In this document: positions 1-11,800 of the stretch, in pieces
Numbering within the stretch: position 1 is the first letter of the stretch
Layout: each line of letters begins with the position of its first letter
DNA from: Coenobita brevimanus
Lineage: Eukaryota; Arthropoda; Malacostraca; Decapoda; Coenobitidae
Assembly: GCA_032717465.1 (NCBI GenBank)
Contig: CM064732.1
Coordinates: 34,525,955 to 34,589,954 of the forward strand
DNA length: 64,000 nt
Reading direction: 5' to 3'
Program-made: the position numbers and the translations under genes
The notes under the pieces: model-generated
Seen by the model: the letters and a program-made list of their open reading frames with translations, nothing else
Databases searched by the model: none
What the model was told of the DNA's origin: nothing

Positions 1-1
1 T

Positions 2-610
2 CAGTTTACAGTACTGGCAGTCCAAGGACCTGTGCCGGCCTCTGACCTTCAAACTCTGAAATCCACCAGAAAAGAAGATGAATGGCTTGATCCTGGAATG
101 GCCACTCTGAAAAAGCCATAGTTAGACAGAGATGACTGGGTATCGTGGTCTGCATACAATGCTGACAAACAGCAAGCAGCATTGCCTCCATCAGCGATCA
201 ATGCTCTTTTGACCCTATTTCATGAAAGTACACATTCTGTAGCCATGATACGCCAGTCCATGGATGTGGTCAGGGCAGCAGTTCACCTTTTAAACCCAGG
301 CCAAGTTCCTGTTCTTGCATTTGATCAACTACTCTTTGCTATTGCCAAAGAAACTCGGTGGGCATGGTTAACAAGTCATGGGGAGGATCACTTTGTAATA
401 ATGTTTGGGGTACTCCACACTGAAATGGCTGTTTTGAAGGTACTGCAAGAATAGTTTGAAAAGTGAATGGAACAAAGCTCTAGCGCTAGCTGGTATTGCA
501 AGTGCTGGGACTGCAGATCCCACCAACACAGGAGGCTTTGAAACAGCACCTCAAACGTGCTACATACTAGGTCAACATCTAGAACAAGGCCTTGGTTCCT
601 GACCCTCAAT
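2..610 (+). pseudogene. Decayed copy of a multicopy conserved hypothetical protein
   Basis: One reading frame is open from the window edge to 454 apart from an in-frame TAG at 128-130. It encodes a conserved-looking stretch containing NPGQVPVLAFDQLLFAIAK and, further on, a GED...MFGVLH segment. A stop follows at 452-454. Homologous-looking text then resumes in another frame (about 475-510, reading ALALAGIASAGTADP), so at least one frameshift is present. From memory, this resembles a family of uncharacterised repeat-encoded proteins found in many copies in aquatic invertebrate genomes; its function is unknown to me. The start lies outside the window. The two stops and the frameshift make a working gene unlikely. 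No other gene is nearby, and a LINE scrap follows about 0.9 kb downstream. Confidence 0.55.
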
Positions 611-960
611 TGCCAAGCCTCTTGAACTGGGGTTGAATAAACGAAACAAGTGGATAAGGACCACTTTGGTGCACACTGCCAGAGACATCAGTAATGTTTT
701 GAACTTATTCACTGTGGCTGCAAAAAGGGTTTTACTGGTTGCTGCAGATTTTGAAATACGGCCCTAATGTGCACTGCTTTATGTACATGTTGAAGATACT
801 TATAATTAGAAAGGCTGAAACATATATGTTTATTCGCTGATACTATGTATTCAGATTGTTTGTTAATTACATTCACATGAAAAAAAAAAAAAAGGAATAA
901 AATATGTTACATAGTAATAATAAATATGAACTATTTTTGTAAAGATATATTCTTTGCAGA
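611..960. other. AT-rich interval, no gene seen
   Basis: AT-rich sequence with a short poly(A) run near 879-893 and several AATAAA-like words. It may be the decayed 3' part of the preceding repeat. I see no convincing reading frame. Confidence 0.4.
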
Positions 961-1500
961 GGCAGTAAAGTAGAAATTCAATTATGTCAAAAGCCAGCGA
1001 CCTCTAAATGACCTCAAATGTAAATTTAAAAGTGTTGCCATATCTGACAACTTAACTTGAGAGGCATTGTCAAAGTTCTGCAACAGAAAATAGGTTTCCC
1101 TACAAGTAATAAACTTGAAATATTGAAAGTATTCTTCACAAAGGCACTAAAAGAGAAATTTCATAATGCGAAAGGTCAGTGACCCTTAGACAACCTTAAA
1201 AGTCAAATTAAGACTACTGTCATATCTGATAACATAACCTGAGAGGTTTAGTCAAAGTTCTGCAATATAAAATAGGCGTAACTATAAGTAACTGTCTTAA
1301 AATATGTCAAATATTCTTCATAATGGTGCTAAAAAAAATATTTCATGACATCAAAGATCAGTGACCTCTAGTGACCTCAATGGTCAATCTGAATGTGCTT
1401 GCACATCTGAAAATAGTCTTCAAAATATACAGAAACGATCCTGAAAGTTTCATGCTTTAGTCACAAAGTGTGCAATTCTTTCATATATTTAGAATATCTG
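961..1500 (+). repeat. Degenerate tandem repeat, period about 182 bp, three units
   Basis: Three consecutive units align by eye: 961-1141, 1142-1323 and 1324 to about 1500. Each begins GGCA(G/C)TAAA or GGTGCTAAA, has GTGACCTCTA-like and CATATCTGA words at matching places, and the first two share GTCAAAGTTCTGCAA. The third unit decays towards its end. The repeated TGACCT words resemble nuclear-receptor half-sites. A sequence with the same flavour lies at 41330-41480. Confidence 0.75.
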
Positions 1501-1509
1501 CCCCATTTC

Positions 1510-1905
1510 CTGCGGTAGATTTTGTTAGGTTGATAGATGTAAGAACTGAGTTTTTGATGCATTAAAACAACACGATTACTTTTACCTCATTTAGAGATAT
1601 GAGCCAAGTCAGAATTTAGGTGTTTCATAGTCTCGTCCTTTGTTTCTTGAAGTAAATGCTGAAACGGACGCTGCGGGAAGCGAATGGAAAGGTGAAAGGT
1701 AGAGTTATCAGCTTATGAGTGGATAGGGTTAGATGCACAGCTTACAAGCTCACTGATGAATAAAAGGAAGAGAATTGGTGATAGGACAGAGCCCTGAGGA
1801 ACACCACCATTAATAGCTGTAGAAGAATGGTGGACGTCTACAACAGGAGCTATAGAACGACCAGAGCGGAAGGTAGAGAGGAAAACACGGACAAAAGGGC
1901 GGAAA
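1510..1905 (-). mobile_element. Truncated Jockey-like LINE fragment (RT palm region)
   Basis: Read on the minus strand, this matches the RT core of the longer LINE copies at 42.2-44.0 and 57.7-61.0 kb. It carries the block GGVPQGSVLSPILFLLF, the RT motif upstream of the catalytic aspartates, and then the region equivalent to residues after YADD. Stops and frame changes interrupt it. Both ends are cut, so it is a dead internal fragment. Sequence upstream on its coding strand (1906-2030) is not clearly LINE-derived. Confidence 0.85.
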
Positions 1906-2233
1906 CTGAAAGAGAAGATAACAGTAAGGAAACAAATAAATGGAAGAGGAAAACTATCGAACATGATTAATACATGAAAAGTAATAAGAAGAAACGGAAG
2001 GGGTGAAAATAACAAAAACAACCAATCATTCTCCTTTCATCCTCCTTTCTTTCATTCCCTTTTTACATCCCTCACTTTCCTTTCGAACCAAAGCATTAAT
2101 CATTCATTCCGACACTCCTTCTTACACATTTTTCTTCCTTCCTTCCTTTAATTCTTTTCTTCCTCCTTCCTACCTTACTACCTCCCATCCTTCCTTCCTT
2201 TCACGGCAATTGCTTCTTACACTTCATCGCTCC

Positions 2234-2236
<3 letters not shown>

Positions 2237-2277
<41 letters not shown>

Positions 2278-2305
2278 ATCCATCCATAGAACGGCAAATG
2301 GAGCG

Positions 2306-2355
<50 letters not shown>

Positions 2356-2376
2356 AGAGAGAGAGAGAAAGAGAGA
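2237..2376. repeat. (CT)n and (GA)n microsatellite pair
   Basis: A (CT)n run at about 2237-2273 is followed by 35 bases of other sequence and then a long (GA)n run at about 2309-2376 with minor interruptions. The two runs are complementary and could pair into a hairpin. Confidence 0.95.
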
Positions 2377-2399
2377 ATGTTATTTGGGCAAAAGCCTGT

Positions 2400-3120
2400 G
2401 GTTATTAGTTTGGCGGGAAGTAGTGAGGTAAGTAGGACCAGGGATAGAAAGAATCGAAGATAGAGAAGATAACAGGAGGGGAAAGTAGATTGGTTGGTAG
2501 ATAGATAGGTGAGTTGATAGGTAGGTGGAAAGGCAGGAAGGCAACAGAAAGTGGGGGGAATGAAGTTAGATATGCAAGTAGCTTAGGCAGATACAAGGGC
2601 AGGTAGAAATGCAGGGACGGAAATATGAGGTACAGTAGGTAAGCGGGTAGGTAGGCAGACTGGGAAGGACATAAAAGGTAGCTAAGTAGACAGACAATAA
2701 AGTAGATAGGTACTTTGGTATAGTGAGAGGAATGGGAGGGGGAAGGTTGGTAAGTTGTTATGAGTAAATAGAAAAGAAAGCAGATACTGTGCGGTTGGTG
2801 CGCAGAGAAACTGAAAGCGAGGACAAAGAGAGGGAAACAGAAGGGAAGCAAGAAAGTGTTGGGCAGGTAAGTAAGTGGGAAGAGAGGAAAAAGATGATGA
2901 ATAAATAAAGAAACAGAGGATGGAAAAAAAACGGGGAGGCAGATAGATGAAAAGACTGGCAGATAGATCGGTTAGCACGGAAGCCAAAGGAAAGAGGAGG
3001 ATGGGTAGGCGGGAAGGTAAGGAACAGGAAGGGAAAACGAAGGTAGATGAAAAAGAAATAATACTTAGTGGTAAAGCATTCTTAAGGTGGGTAAAACTGT
3101 AGTGAAAAAGGGATGAGGAA
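2400..3120. repeat. Purine-rich degenerate GTAG/GGAA low-complexity tract
   Basis: About 700 bases of strongly purine-rich sequence made of irregular GTAG, GATA and GGAA words. Open frames on the minus strand here are low-complexity Leu/Pro/Ser/Tyr text and are not genes. No gene is seen through 3372. Confidence 0.8.
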
Positions 3121-3372
3121 GGAAGGTACAGCCATGAGCAAACGCGCACCGACATTCACCCTGCCAGTATTCGTGTCCTGCCTTCTGTATTTCTTGTTCC
3201 TCGCGAAGCGACAAAAAATATCCTTACATCACATAATCTGCTGTTGTGTACATCATATTTCTGTCACACAAAATGGCTCATGTGACAACATTCAAAATAC
3301 AACTGGCCAAGAAGTGGCAGTGAACGTTGTTCGTGGCTGTGCGTCTGTTAGAGGTACGGAATGAGTAAAGAA

Positions 3373-3441
<69 letters not shown>
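3373..3441. repeat. (GT)n microsatellite
   Basis: Almost perfect GT dinucleotide run of about 68 bases, followed by a short interrupted GT tail to about 3467. Confidence 0.97.
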
Positions 3442-3445
<4 letters not shown>

Positions 3446-3680
3446 TGTTTGCGTGTGTGTGTGCTTGTTCGGCTCAGCCATAAGTGAAAAAATAAAATTA
3501 ATGAAACTTACCAGGATTGTTGGAACTGGGTCCCAGCTGGACCAGTTTCGATGTGATGTCGACTGAAATCTTTTAAAAGGGTGTTTTTACCCTAATAGTT
3601 GCCTCCATTTGTTCAACAATACGTGAACGTGGCAGAGGTGGCCGGGCATTTCTGTGGAATTTCATGTGTCTTTGGAGAGA

Positions 3681-3866
3681 GCGAGAGAGAGAGAGAGAGA
3701 GAATGTACATTTATAGTCCAATGTCTGTTACTTCAATATTACTACTAACAGGCAATCTTATTCAGTAAAAAATTGTGGTGATGGTAGTAGTGGCAATGGT
3801 GGTTGTAGTTGTGATGATGGTAGCTGTTATGGTGAGGTTGGTAAGTGTGATGATGATGGTGGTGAT
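3681..3866. repeat. (GA)n run and degenerate (GAT/GGT)n tract
   Basis: A short (GA)n run at 3681-3703 is followed by ordinary sequence and then, from about 3770, an irregular trinucleotide-type tract of GATGGT, GTAGTG and GATGAT words. This tract abuts the left LTR of element A. Confidence 0.85.
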
Positions 3867-4940
3867 GATGATAGGAGTAGGCAACACTAGATAACTAAAT
3901 TTAACTGCATAAGAAAACTGAGAAAAAACAAAGTGAAAAGGGAAATGATCAAATAATTAATTAATGAAAAACAATAAAAAACAATAACTCCAATCTTGCA
4001 ACACAGGTCCGAAAGTAAATAAAATTAGCTAACGTTAGCAAGGGAAAAATAAACACAATGAAAAATACCTAATGCAAGCTAATAATATTTAAAAAAAATT
4101 ACAATAATAAAACACAAAAGAATGCAAAAAACAAGCCACCTGATAATACCCTGAATAATTACACTAAAGTCTGGGAACAAACTTGCCAGACAAAAGAAAT
4201 AAAATCATACAAACGAAGGTAACTAAACTGCAATCCATAATTGCCACAAATAATAATAATACTATAGCAATAATACTTGTGACTGGATACTGATACGAAG
4301 TGAAAAGATGTCCAGAACTATATACAACAAAAATACTGCTTCTCCTCGTTTTCTTACCTCCAAGCCAAAGACGCCCTCTCTCGATGCCAATCCCGCAAGA
4401 ACTCTCTCTCCATCCAAAATTCCCCCATTATACCGTTCGGCCCTGTGCCCACATCAGCCCGCAGCTGCAGCCCAGACGGGAAATATACAAATCTTCATGT
4501 CGCCAGTTTATGCTCCACTGGATGTCTCTGATATTACTAACATTTTAGTCACACCCGCGTCGAGACAGCAAACAGAATTAACTAAGGTTTTATAAATGTG
4601 TGCATACCGACACGCAATAACATGATAGCCAGTGCATGTGCGTGGATGCTAGTATATATAGCATCGACACACACACCTCGCCTGGCCACACACACCACAA
4701 AGCCAGTCAGGAGACAGGACGTGTGTGCTGGGCAATCCCCAGGTCCTGTCCTCCCCACTTACTGTTTTTTAATCAGCCCATACACCACTGACCGGGCTAA
4801 AGTATGGCCCGGCCTGCACTATATGTGCAGGGAATCTTTTAACGAACGAACGAACGAACGAACCTCGCCTGGCGACACACACGCATTATACACACACGTA
4901 TAATATACACAGTAATATAGACATTCTTACAGATGTAACA
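3865..4940 (-). repeat. 3' LTR of element A
   Basis: This 1.08-kb stretch aligns with 14669-15660 in the same orientation. Shared blocks include GGAGTAGGCAAC, the AAGTAAATAAAATTAG block, GATAATACCCTGAATAAT and the TATACACACAC...ATTCTTACA end. Its right edge reads GTAACA, giving TGTTAC on the coding strand as the LTR start. The edge joins directly to the end of the RNase H remnant through a short GC-rich purine tract. The left edge is blurred by a GAT repeat. It contains a 166-bp SINE insertion, and it lacks about 70 bp present in the 5' LTR around 15310-15380. Confidence 0.85.
4696..4861 (+). mobile_element. Short SINE-like insertion with (AACG)n tail and 21-bp target duplication
   Basis: The element interrupts the 3' LTR of element A and is absent from the matching point of the 5' LTR (near 15570-15590). 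It is flanked by direct repeats at 4675-4695 and 4862-4882, which agree at 20 of 21 positions and start ACCTCGCCTGGC. The right end is a run of about five AACG units, a typical LINE-mobilised tail. No clear pol III A and B boxes are visible, so it may be 5'-truncated or belong to another short retroposon class. Confidence 0.8.
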
Positions 4941-4989
4941 CGCCCACACCTAAGAAAGAATTTTCCCTTAGGAAAATTCATTCTTAAGA

Positions 4990-6109
4990 ATGTGAGAAAC
5001 AATCAACGACGATATTGTAAACACACTTAATATGTCTAACATCTAAATGAAACTGTTGAAGGAACAAACTCCAACATGTCAATTGCTGATTCTTGATCTT
5101 CAGATTATTCAGAAATTTGAGTGGGTGATGATCAGTTATACAGTAACAGTAGGTCCAAACGCAGGGACATACACAGAAAATTGCTGCAGGGCAAGGATCA
5201 GGGCTAATAGTTCGTTCTCGATAACAGAATAATAACGTTGAGAAACAGAAACCTTCTTACTGAAATAACAAACAGGACGCTCTATGCCATGATCATCATC
5301 CTGCATTAACACAACTCCTGCACCCACATTAGTAGCATCTACAGCAAGTTTAAATGTCTTATTAAAGTCTGGTGCAGCCATAACTGGATAGTTACATAAG
5401 ATCTCCTTGGCTGCATCAAAACTATTCTGACATACATCAGTCCAGATGTATTTTCTATCTTTCTTAAGCAATTCAGTGAGAGGGGCCACTAATATTGCAA
5501 AGTTCTTCAAAAAACAATTGTAGTAACCAATACTGCCGAGGAATCTCCAAAGCTCGCACCTGTTTTGTGGTGCCTTAAAATTCTTCATTGTCTCCACCTT
5601 AGAATCAGGGGTGCATACACAACCATGACTAACCACATAACCAAGGTACTGAACTTCTGCACAAACAAACTCACACTTCTTTAAGTTTACTACAAGGCGA
5701 GCCTCAGAAAGCCTGGACAGCAAAACACTTAGTGGCTTTCCCAGTCATCGGTAAAGACTAGGCCTACTACATCATCCAAGTATACCATACAATGTTTCAT
5801 ACCACTAACAACCATGTTCATTAATCGTTGGAACGTTGCCGGGGTGTATTTCATACCATACGGCATCACATTACACTGATATGTTTGTCCATCTGCCACA
5901 AAACACGAGACTTCCTTAGTCTGCTCGGTCAAAGGTACTTGCCAGAAGCCTTTCTTGAGAGCTAACCTGATGATATAACTAGACCAACCGATGTGATCAA
6001 TGAAGTCCTCAAGCCAGGGCAATAGGTATGTATCAGTCTTGGTTAGCTCGTTCACCCATCTGTGGTCTATGCAAAATCTTGCGGTGCCATCTGGTTTAGG
6101 CTGCAACAT
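4990..6109 (-). pseudogene. Element A reverse transcriptase and RNase H, broken
   Basis: On the minus strand this is a Ty3/Gypsy-type RT followed by RNase H. From 6109 downward it reads KPDGTARFCIDHRWVNELTK and then a VMPYGM block. The catalytic motif is YLDD near 5785. The frame breaks at about 5725-5729 and continues with the thumb/connection region (FLGSIGYYNCFLKNFA). RNase H begins with FKLAVDATNVGAGVVLMQDD and has the catalytic Asp and the following Glu (VIENELLALILAL). A second break at about 5136 is followed by a TDHHPLKF block and a degraded ADCLSR-like end at about 4990. Polymerisation is the family role; this copy cannot make a full enzyme. It is the last coding region of the element, directly before the 3' LTR. 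Confidence 0.9.
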
Positions 6110-6304
6110 TCACATTGGAACTGTAGGGACTAACACAGGGGAAGATAAGCCCGTGCTCCAACATATAATTGAACTCCCAATGCAGCACGCCAAGACGCTA
6201 AGGACTAACTCGATAAGGGGGCAACTCACATGAACGGCATCACCCACATCCACGTTGTGCTGAATCCAATTGATGTTCCCAGGGGCACTATTGCATACTT
6301 CCTT

Positions 6305-6901
6305 TTAAGTTGACAAGAGGGCATCCAACTGCGATGCTTGGTCCCGAGGCAGATGTGCTAACTTGGAGTTAAGAGTGGACTCTTCCTCATCATTCTTCAC
6401 CCAGCTACAATCTTGAAACTCGCAGCCCACCTCAAACAAGCCTCTCTCAACATCCTCCTCAGCAGCAGCAGCAGTGGTGGAGACAAGGTGTATGGGAGCC
6501 AGAGAATCTGTTGCAGGATGGTACAGCTTCAGCATGTTCACTTGGCATAGTTGGTGCTTCTTTCTTCTATCAGGGTTCTCCACCATGTAGTCAGTGTCTC
6601 CAATACGCCACACTACAGGGTGAGGACCACTAAACTTAGCAGCCAGCGGCTGACCCTGCAGTGACAGCAATACCAAAACCTCATTATCGACCTCAAACTC
6701 CCTCTGCCTGGCCTTTCGATCAAACCATGCCTTCATGTTGTCCTGAGCCTGCCTGAGATTATCTCGGGCAAGCTCCAGAGTCTCAATTATATGGGTCTTG
6801 AAGTCACGCACATAACGGAGTAAGCTCTGGCTCTCGGTGAGGTTACTGCTCCAAGTCTCCTTAACCAAGCTTAGGGGACCCCGAACTCTATGGGCAAACA
6901 C
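6305..6901 (-). pseudogene. Element A integrase C-terminal (GPY/F-like) module and linker to RT
   Basis: This open stretch follows the integrase core and precedes RT on the minus strand. It contains a helical region (ARDNLRQAQDNMKAWFDRKA), then a barrel-like module with LLSLQGQPLAAKFSGPHPV, where GPH stands in place of the usual GPY. PDRRKKHQLCQVNMLKLYH follows. Element B has the same segment at the start of its RT-bearing frame (19.2-19.7 kb), at clearly similar residues. The acidic, serine-rich remainder (VEEDVERGLFEVG...) is poorly conserved. The segment between integrase and RT directly shows that integrase lies upstream of RT here. Confidence 0.85.
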
Positions 6902-6922
6902 TAGCTCATTAGGAGAGAAACC

Positions 6923-7825
6923 CTAACTCTCCTGGGGGACTTCCCTCGTAGCAAACGGGAGGAATGGCACACCACAGTCCAAGTCCTTAGAGTGCTCCAG
7001 ACAGTAATTGCGGAGCATATTCTTAAGCATCTGGTGGAAATGCTCCAAGGCACCTTGCATCTCTGGATGGTAGGCACTGCTTTTGATGTGTGTGATGCCA
7101 AGTTGAGCTAATGAATACTGGAAGATGTCAGAAAGGAAATTAGACCCTCTATCTGACTGAACTCCCAGGGGAAACCAAACTTTGTAAAGATATCTAGGAA
7201 AACTCAAACCACGACCTTAGCTTTGACAGAACGTAGAGGTATCGCCTCGGGGTACCTCGTGGAGGGGTCAATGATAGTGACCAGATATGAGTTACCGTTA
7301 GAAGCTGGGGGCAAGGGTCCCACCATATCAATAATTAACCTGGAAAATGGGGGATCAATGGCAGGAATGGGGACAAGAAGGGCCTTAGGGACAGACTGAT
7401 TTGGCCTACCCACTACTTGACAGGTATGACAATGTTTGACAAACTTAGCCACATCTGCTGGCATGGGGCTGGTAGAACTCTGCACGCAGCCTCTCCATGG
7501 TCTTCCTTACACCCATGTGACCTGCAAACTGAGTAGAATGGGCCAGTTGAATTAACTCCTTCCTGTACACATTAGGTACTACGATCTGATGGTAGTCGCA
7601 CATCCCATCAACTACGTTCACATGTGGAGGTCTCCACCGTCTCCACAAAATATCATCTTTCACATAAAAACATCCACCTTTCTCCTCAAAATCATCCAAT
7701 GCACACGACTTCAATCTCTGAATCTCCTGGTCTCCAGACTGCAACTCCTTTATCTTCTCAATGTTCACCTCCTCCAACGGAACAGGTGGAATATTTTCCA
7801 AAGAACCCATAAACGTATCTGCCAA
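6923..7825 (-). pseudogene. Element A integrase, broken
   Basis: Retroviral-type integrase in three overlapping frames on the minus strand. The H2C2 zinc module appears as LAHSTQFAGHMGVRKTMERL in 7825-7445 and CHTCQVVGRP in 7485-7204. The core has LIIDMVGPLPP with the first catalytic Asp, then QSDRGSNFLSDIFQ with the second Asp, then GALEHFHQ with the Glu. The second Asp and the Glu are separated by 35 residues, the classic D,D(35)E spacing. Breaks near 7470 and 7205 disrupt the frame. The enzyme would insert the element's cDNA into host DNA. It lies downstream of protease and upstream of RT, the reverse of canonical Ty3/Gypsy order. Confidence 0.92.
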
Positions 7826-7829
7826 GATA

Positions 7830-8340
7830 TATCATTGTCCGATTGTTTTGTGTCCTCGGACATAGGACTAACTGTTGCCTCTGGTACGATAACGCAGGAC
7901 ACACTACAAGCATGCTTCTCCTGTTGACTCCTCTCTGCAAGTGACATGGACCTAGTTACTGCACAAATTGGGAATACCTCTGCAACATTGGGCTCAACCT
8001 GCGGGGGAACTGTGGGCACTGGGACCTCTGACAAAACTGCAATGGTAATCTTCTCACCCCTCATTAGGTGGTAGCCAAGTATTAAATCAACACAACTCTC
8101 TGATAATTAATCTACAACACCCACTCATGCTGATCCATCAAACAGCTGACATTAATATCTCACAAGAAACTTGCGGCATAGTCTTTGCACCCATTACTCC
8201 TCTATTCAGAACAAACTCTCCTTCTGCAACATCAAAAATTTCATTATCTGTCCTTACCCACAAAGAAATTGAAGAACCAGTGTCATGAAAAATGCAAAAG
8301 GATGCTGCATGCCATTCATCTTTACCGAACCAGACTACAG
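7830..8340 (-). pseudogene. Element A aspartic protease remnant
   Basis: On the minus strand at about 8290-8270 the text reads FHDTGSSISLW, containing the DTG active-site triad of a retroviral aspartic protease. It matches the position and style of element B (YRDTGACQSLML). Stops interrupt the following residues. A less conserved acidic linker (8064-7765) joins this to the integrase zinc module and includes PICAVTRSMS, equivalent to PACAVTRAKS in element B. The family cleaves Gag-Pol during particle maturation. Confidence 0.75.
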
Positions 8341-8812
8341 GTAGGGTGCATATGAAGAAGCAAGGGCAATACTTCTCTTCACCAACTGTACCACACCTGA
8401 AACAGTGGGCTCCGACACAACTGTGGCTTCCTTCTTCCCACCTTCCGGAACAATATCAACCTTAAAAAGGGGTAAAACATCAGAATTTCCCTGATTAACA
8501 ACTGGGGAACCAACTGAAGGGGTAACCACTGGAGCTCCAAAAGAAACAAAGCTCACTGGCTTCACAACACCTAACTTTCGCCAACATCTATCCACAGTGT
8601 GACCTGGCCTCTTACAATATGAGCAAGTAAATGGATGGCGTGTAGGTTTTGGGGAAATGTGAGGTGTATCAGGTTTGGATGTGGAGTAATTCGTGGAAAT
8701 GGGCCTCTGAGATGGTTGTTTGGGGAGTTGAAAGGGGTAACACTTTTGAGGAACACTCCTATGAACTTCCTTACCTTTATTCAAATTCTTAAACATTAAA
8801 TAGGAGTAGACT
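8335..8812 (-). pseudogene. Element A Gag C-terminal part with CCHC zinc knuckle
   Basis: Minus-strand frame with a single zinc knuckle CSYCKRPGHTVDRC near 8630-8590 (C-x2-C-x4-H-x4-C), the nucleic-acid-binding motif of Gag nucleocapsid. Upstream of it (8796-8700) is a basic, proline-rich stretch, typical of this region. The frame runs into a LINE at 8818. The missing upstream part of Gag resumes on the far side of that LINE at 12108. Element B has the same single-knuckle layout. Confidence 0.85.
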
Positions 8813-8817
8813 GTAGT

Positions 8818-11800
8818 ACCAGTCGAGCAGGGCAGTACTCCCGAGGTGGATGAAAAGCTGATGACAGGGAGAGATGGAGCTCCCGTTTCATCAGCCCTCA
8901 GGACTAGTTCCTGACCATCCCCCTTTGCTGAACTTTTTCAGTGTCTTAGTAACATGGAGAGTAGGCCAGGATGCTCTCCAATACAAGTTTCTCTAACTAT
9001 CTACACCAAACTACATGCATAGTACACACTACACTTCCTTTATCAAAATTCAAAAGAAAATTATAGCTACCCAACATAGGGCCTCGGAGTCCCCAGGGGG
9101 TGGGATCATAAATGCCCTCACCTTCCGCCCTCTCCCGGTGACGACTTCAGCTGGCTGGAACAACTGTCTCACTCACTTCTTCTTCATTACTGCAACATTC
9201 GTGGCCTTTCCACTAACTTTCGCTCTGTTGAACACCACCTTTCTTCCTCTAAACCTTACCTTCTATTTCTAACTGAGACTCAGCTGTCTGAGGCAACTGA
9301 CAGCAAACCCTTTCCTGTACCCTCCTACTTTCTCTATACTCATTTCAAAGCCAAAGGTGGCTGTTGTGTATATATATGCAACAACTTATCTTGCTCTCGT
9401 GTTCCTGAAATCGATTCTTGTGAATTCTCTACACTCTGGCTTTGGCTTTCCTGTCTTTCTCTGACTATATAAATATATATGCACTGTTTACTTATCCCTT
9501 AATTCTACTGACTATCAAAAATTCTTCTACTATCTTACTTCTACGATGGAACACATTCTATCCATTTCTCCTTTCTCTGAAATCTCCATTTTAGTTTTCA
9601 ATATTCACCACCACCTTTGGCTCTCCTCTCCTTTCACAGATCCACCTGGTGAACAAGCCTACATCTTTTCTATCGTTAATGACCTAGAGCAGCTTGTACA
9701 GCACCCTACCCGTATCCCTGACCACCTTGGAGAGAGCTCCAACATACTTGACCCCTTCCTTACAGCTAATCCTTGTGCTTACATTGTTAATCTTTTCTTT
9801 CTGTTGGGCTCCTCTGATCACAACCTTATCACCTTAACCTGTCCTATCGCTCTGGAACGGCCTGTGGACCATCCAAAGAAACGTTGTCTGTGGCACTTTG
9901 GAGCTGCGTGCTGGGAGGCCCTCAGGCAGTACTTCTTTGATTTTCCCTGGAATGATTATCGCTTCCATGGCTGGGAGCCATTTCAATGTGTCTTGCGCAT
10001 TACGGAGGTTATTCTCTTGGGCATGGAAGCATACATTCCTTTCTCATATCCTTTGACTAATGCAAGCCGTGGTTTAATCATGCTTGTTCTAATGCTGTCT
10101 GCAACAAGGAGAGGGCCTATAAATGGTACCAGAGCTAACCCAACCCTGAATCACATTTTGCTTATGTTTCTGCCTGAAATCGTGCTAAGTCTGTTCTTCG
10201 CTCTGCTAAAAATAATTTCATCCGTACTAAATGCTCCCAACTCTCCAACTCGAATTCTTCCTGCTCCTTCTGGTACCTTGCCAAAAACCTTTCTAACAAC
10301 TTTACCTCATCATCCTTCCCTCCTGTTTTCTACTCTGATGGTTCTGTAGCTATTTCTTCTACTTATAAAGCAGATCTCTTCACTCAGACTTTCTCCTCCA
10401 ATTCCACCTTAGACGATTCCGGTGCTGTTCCTCCTTCACCTCCCCCCTCTGACTTCCTCATGACTGACATTAAAATTGCTTCATCTGATATATTTTCTGC
10501 CATCACAGGCCTCAATACTAAGGCATATGAGCCTGATGGAGTCCCACCTGTTGTTCTCAAGAACTGTGCTTCTGTGCTTATGCCCTGCCTAGGCAAACTT
10601 TTTCATCTTTGTCTATCAACTTGTACCTTTCCTTCTTGCTGGAAGTTTGCTCTCATTCAGCCAGTCCCAAAGAAGAGTGACCATTCCCAACCCTCTAACT
10701 ATCGTCCAATTGCTGTAACATCCTGTTTTTCAAAAGTTTTCGAGTCAATTCTTAATAGAAAAATTTTAAAGCATCTTTCCTACCACAACCTTCTTTCTGA
10801 TTGTCAGTATGGGTTCCGTCAGGGGCGCTCCACTGGCGATCTTCTCACCTACCTTTCAGACTTCTGACAGCAAACCCTTTTGGGACTTTGGAGAAAGCTT
10901 TGCCATTGCACTTGACATCTCAAAGGCTTTTGATCGAGTTTGGCATAAATCTTTAATTTCTAAACTGCTCTCTTACGGTTTCTATCCTTCTATGAGTGCC
11001 TTCATCAATAGCTTCCTTTCTGGTCATTCTATAGCCGCTGTTGTAGACGGCCATCATTCTTGTCCTAGATCTATCAACAGTGGTGTTCAACAGGGCTCTG
11101 TCCTATCACCAACTCTCTTCCTTGTATTCATCAATGACCTTCTAAACTGTACATCTAACCCTATCCACTCGTACACTGATGACCCCACCCTTCACTTTTC
11201 CATTCGGTTCCCACAACGTCCGTCTCAGCAGTTACTTCAACAAACAAGGGATGAGGCTATGGCACACCTAATGTCTGACTTACTGATATCTCTGACTGAG
11301 GTAAAAATAATCTTGTTTTTAATGCATCAATGACTCACTTCTTACGCCTATCAACCCGACAAAATATTCCACAGGTGTACCAACTAATGTTTAATAATAC
11401 TCAGGTTAATCCTGCATCATTCTTAAACATGCTTAGGGTTTTATTCACTTGGGACTGATCTTGAAAAGATCATATTATATCTCTTGTCAAATCTGCTTCC
11501 AAGAGATTAGGTGTGCTAAGCCGACTCCGTTCCTTTTTTACCCCTGCACAATTGTTGACTCTATACACGGGTTTTATCCGTCCCTGTGTGGAGTACAACT
11601 TGCATGTGTGGGGAGGTTCTCCACATACAGCTCTTCTCAATAGGCTGGAGTCAAAAGCTTTTTGTCTCATTAGCTCGCCTCCTCTTACTGGGTCCCTTCA
11701 ACCTCTTTCTCTTCACTGCACTGTTGCATCTTTATCTCTTTTCTATCGCTACTTTGGTGGTCGCTGCTCCTCTGAACTGTCTGCATGCATTCCTCCACCT

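Noticed and set aside
9546..10349. Separate gene in the 9.5-10.3 kb frame
   Set aside because: Its residues match the endonuclease-RT linker of the LINE family, so it is part of the nested LINE.
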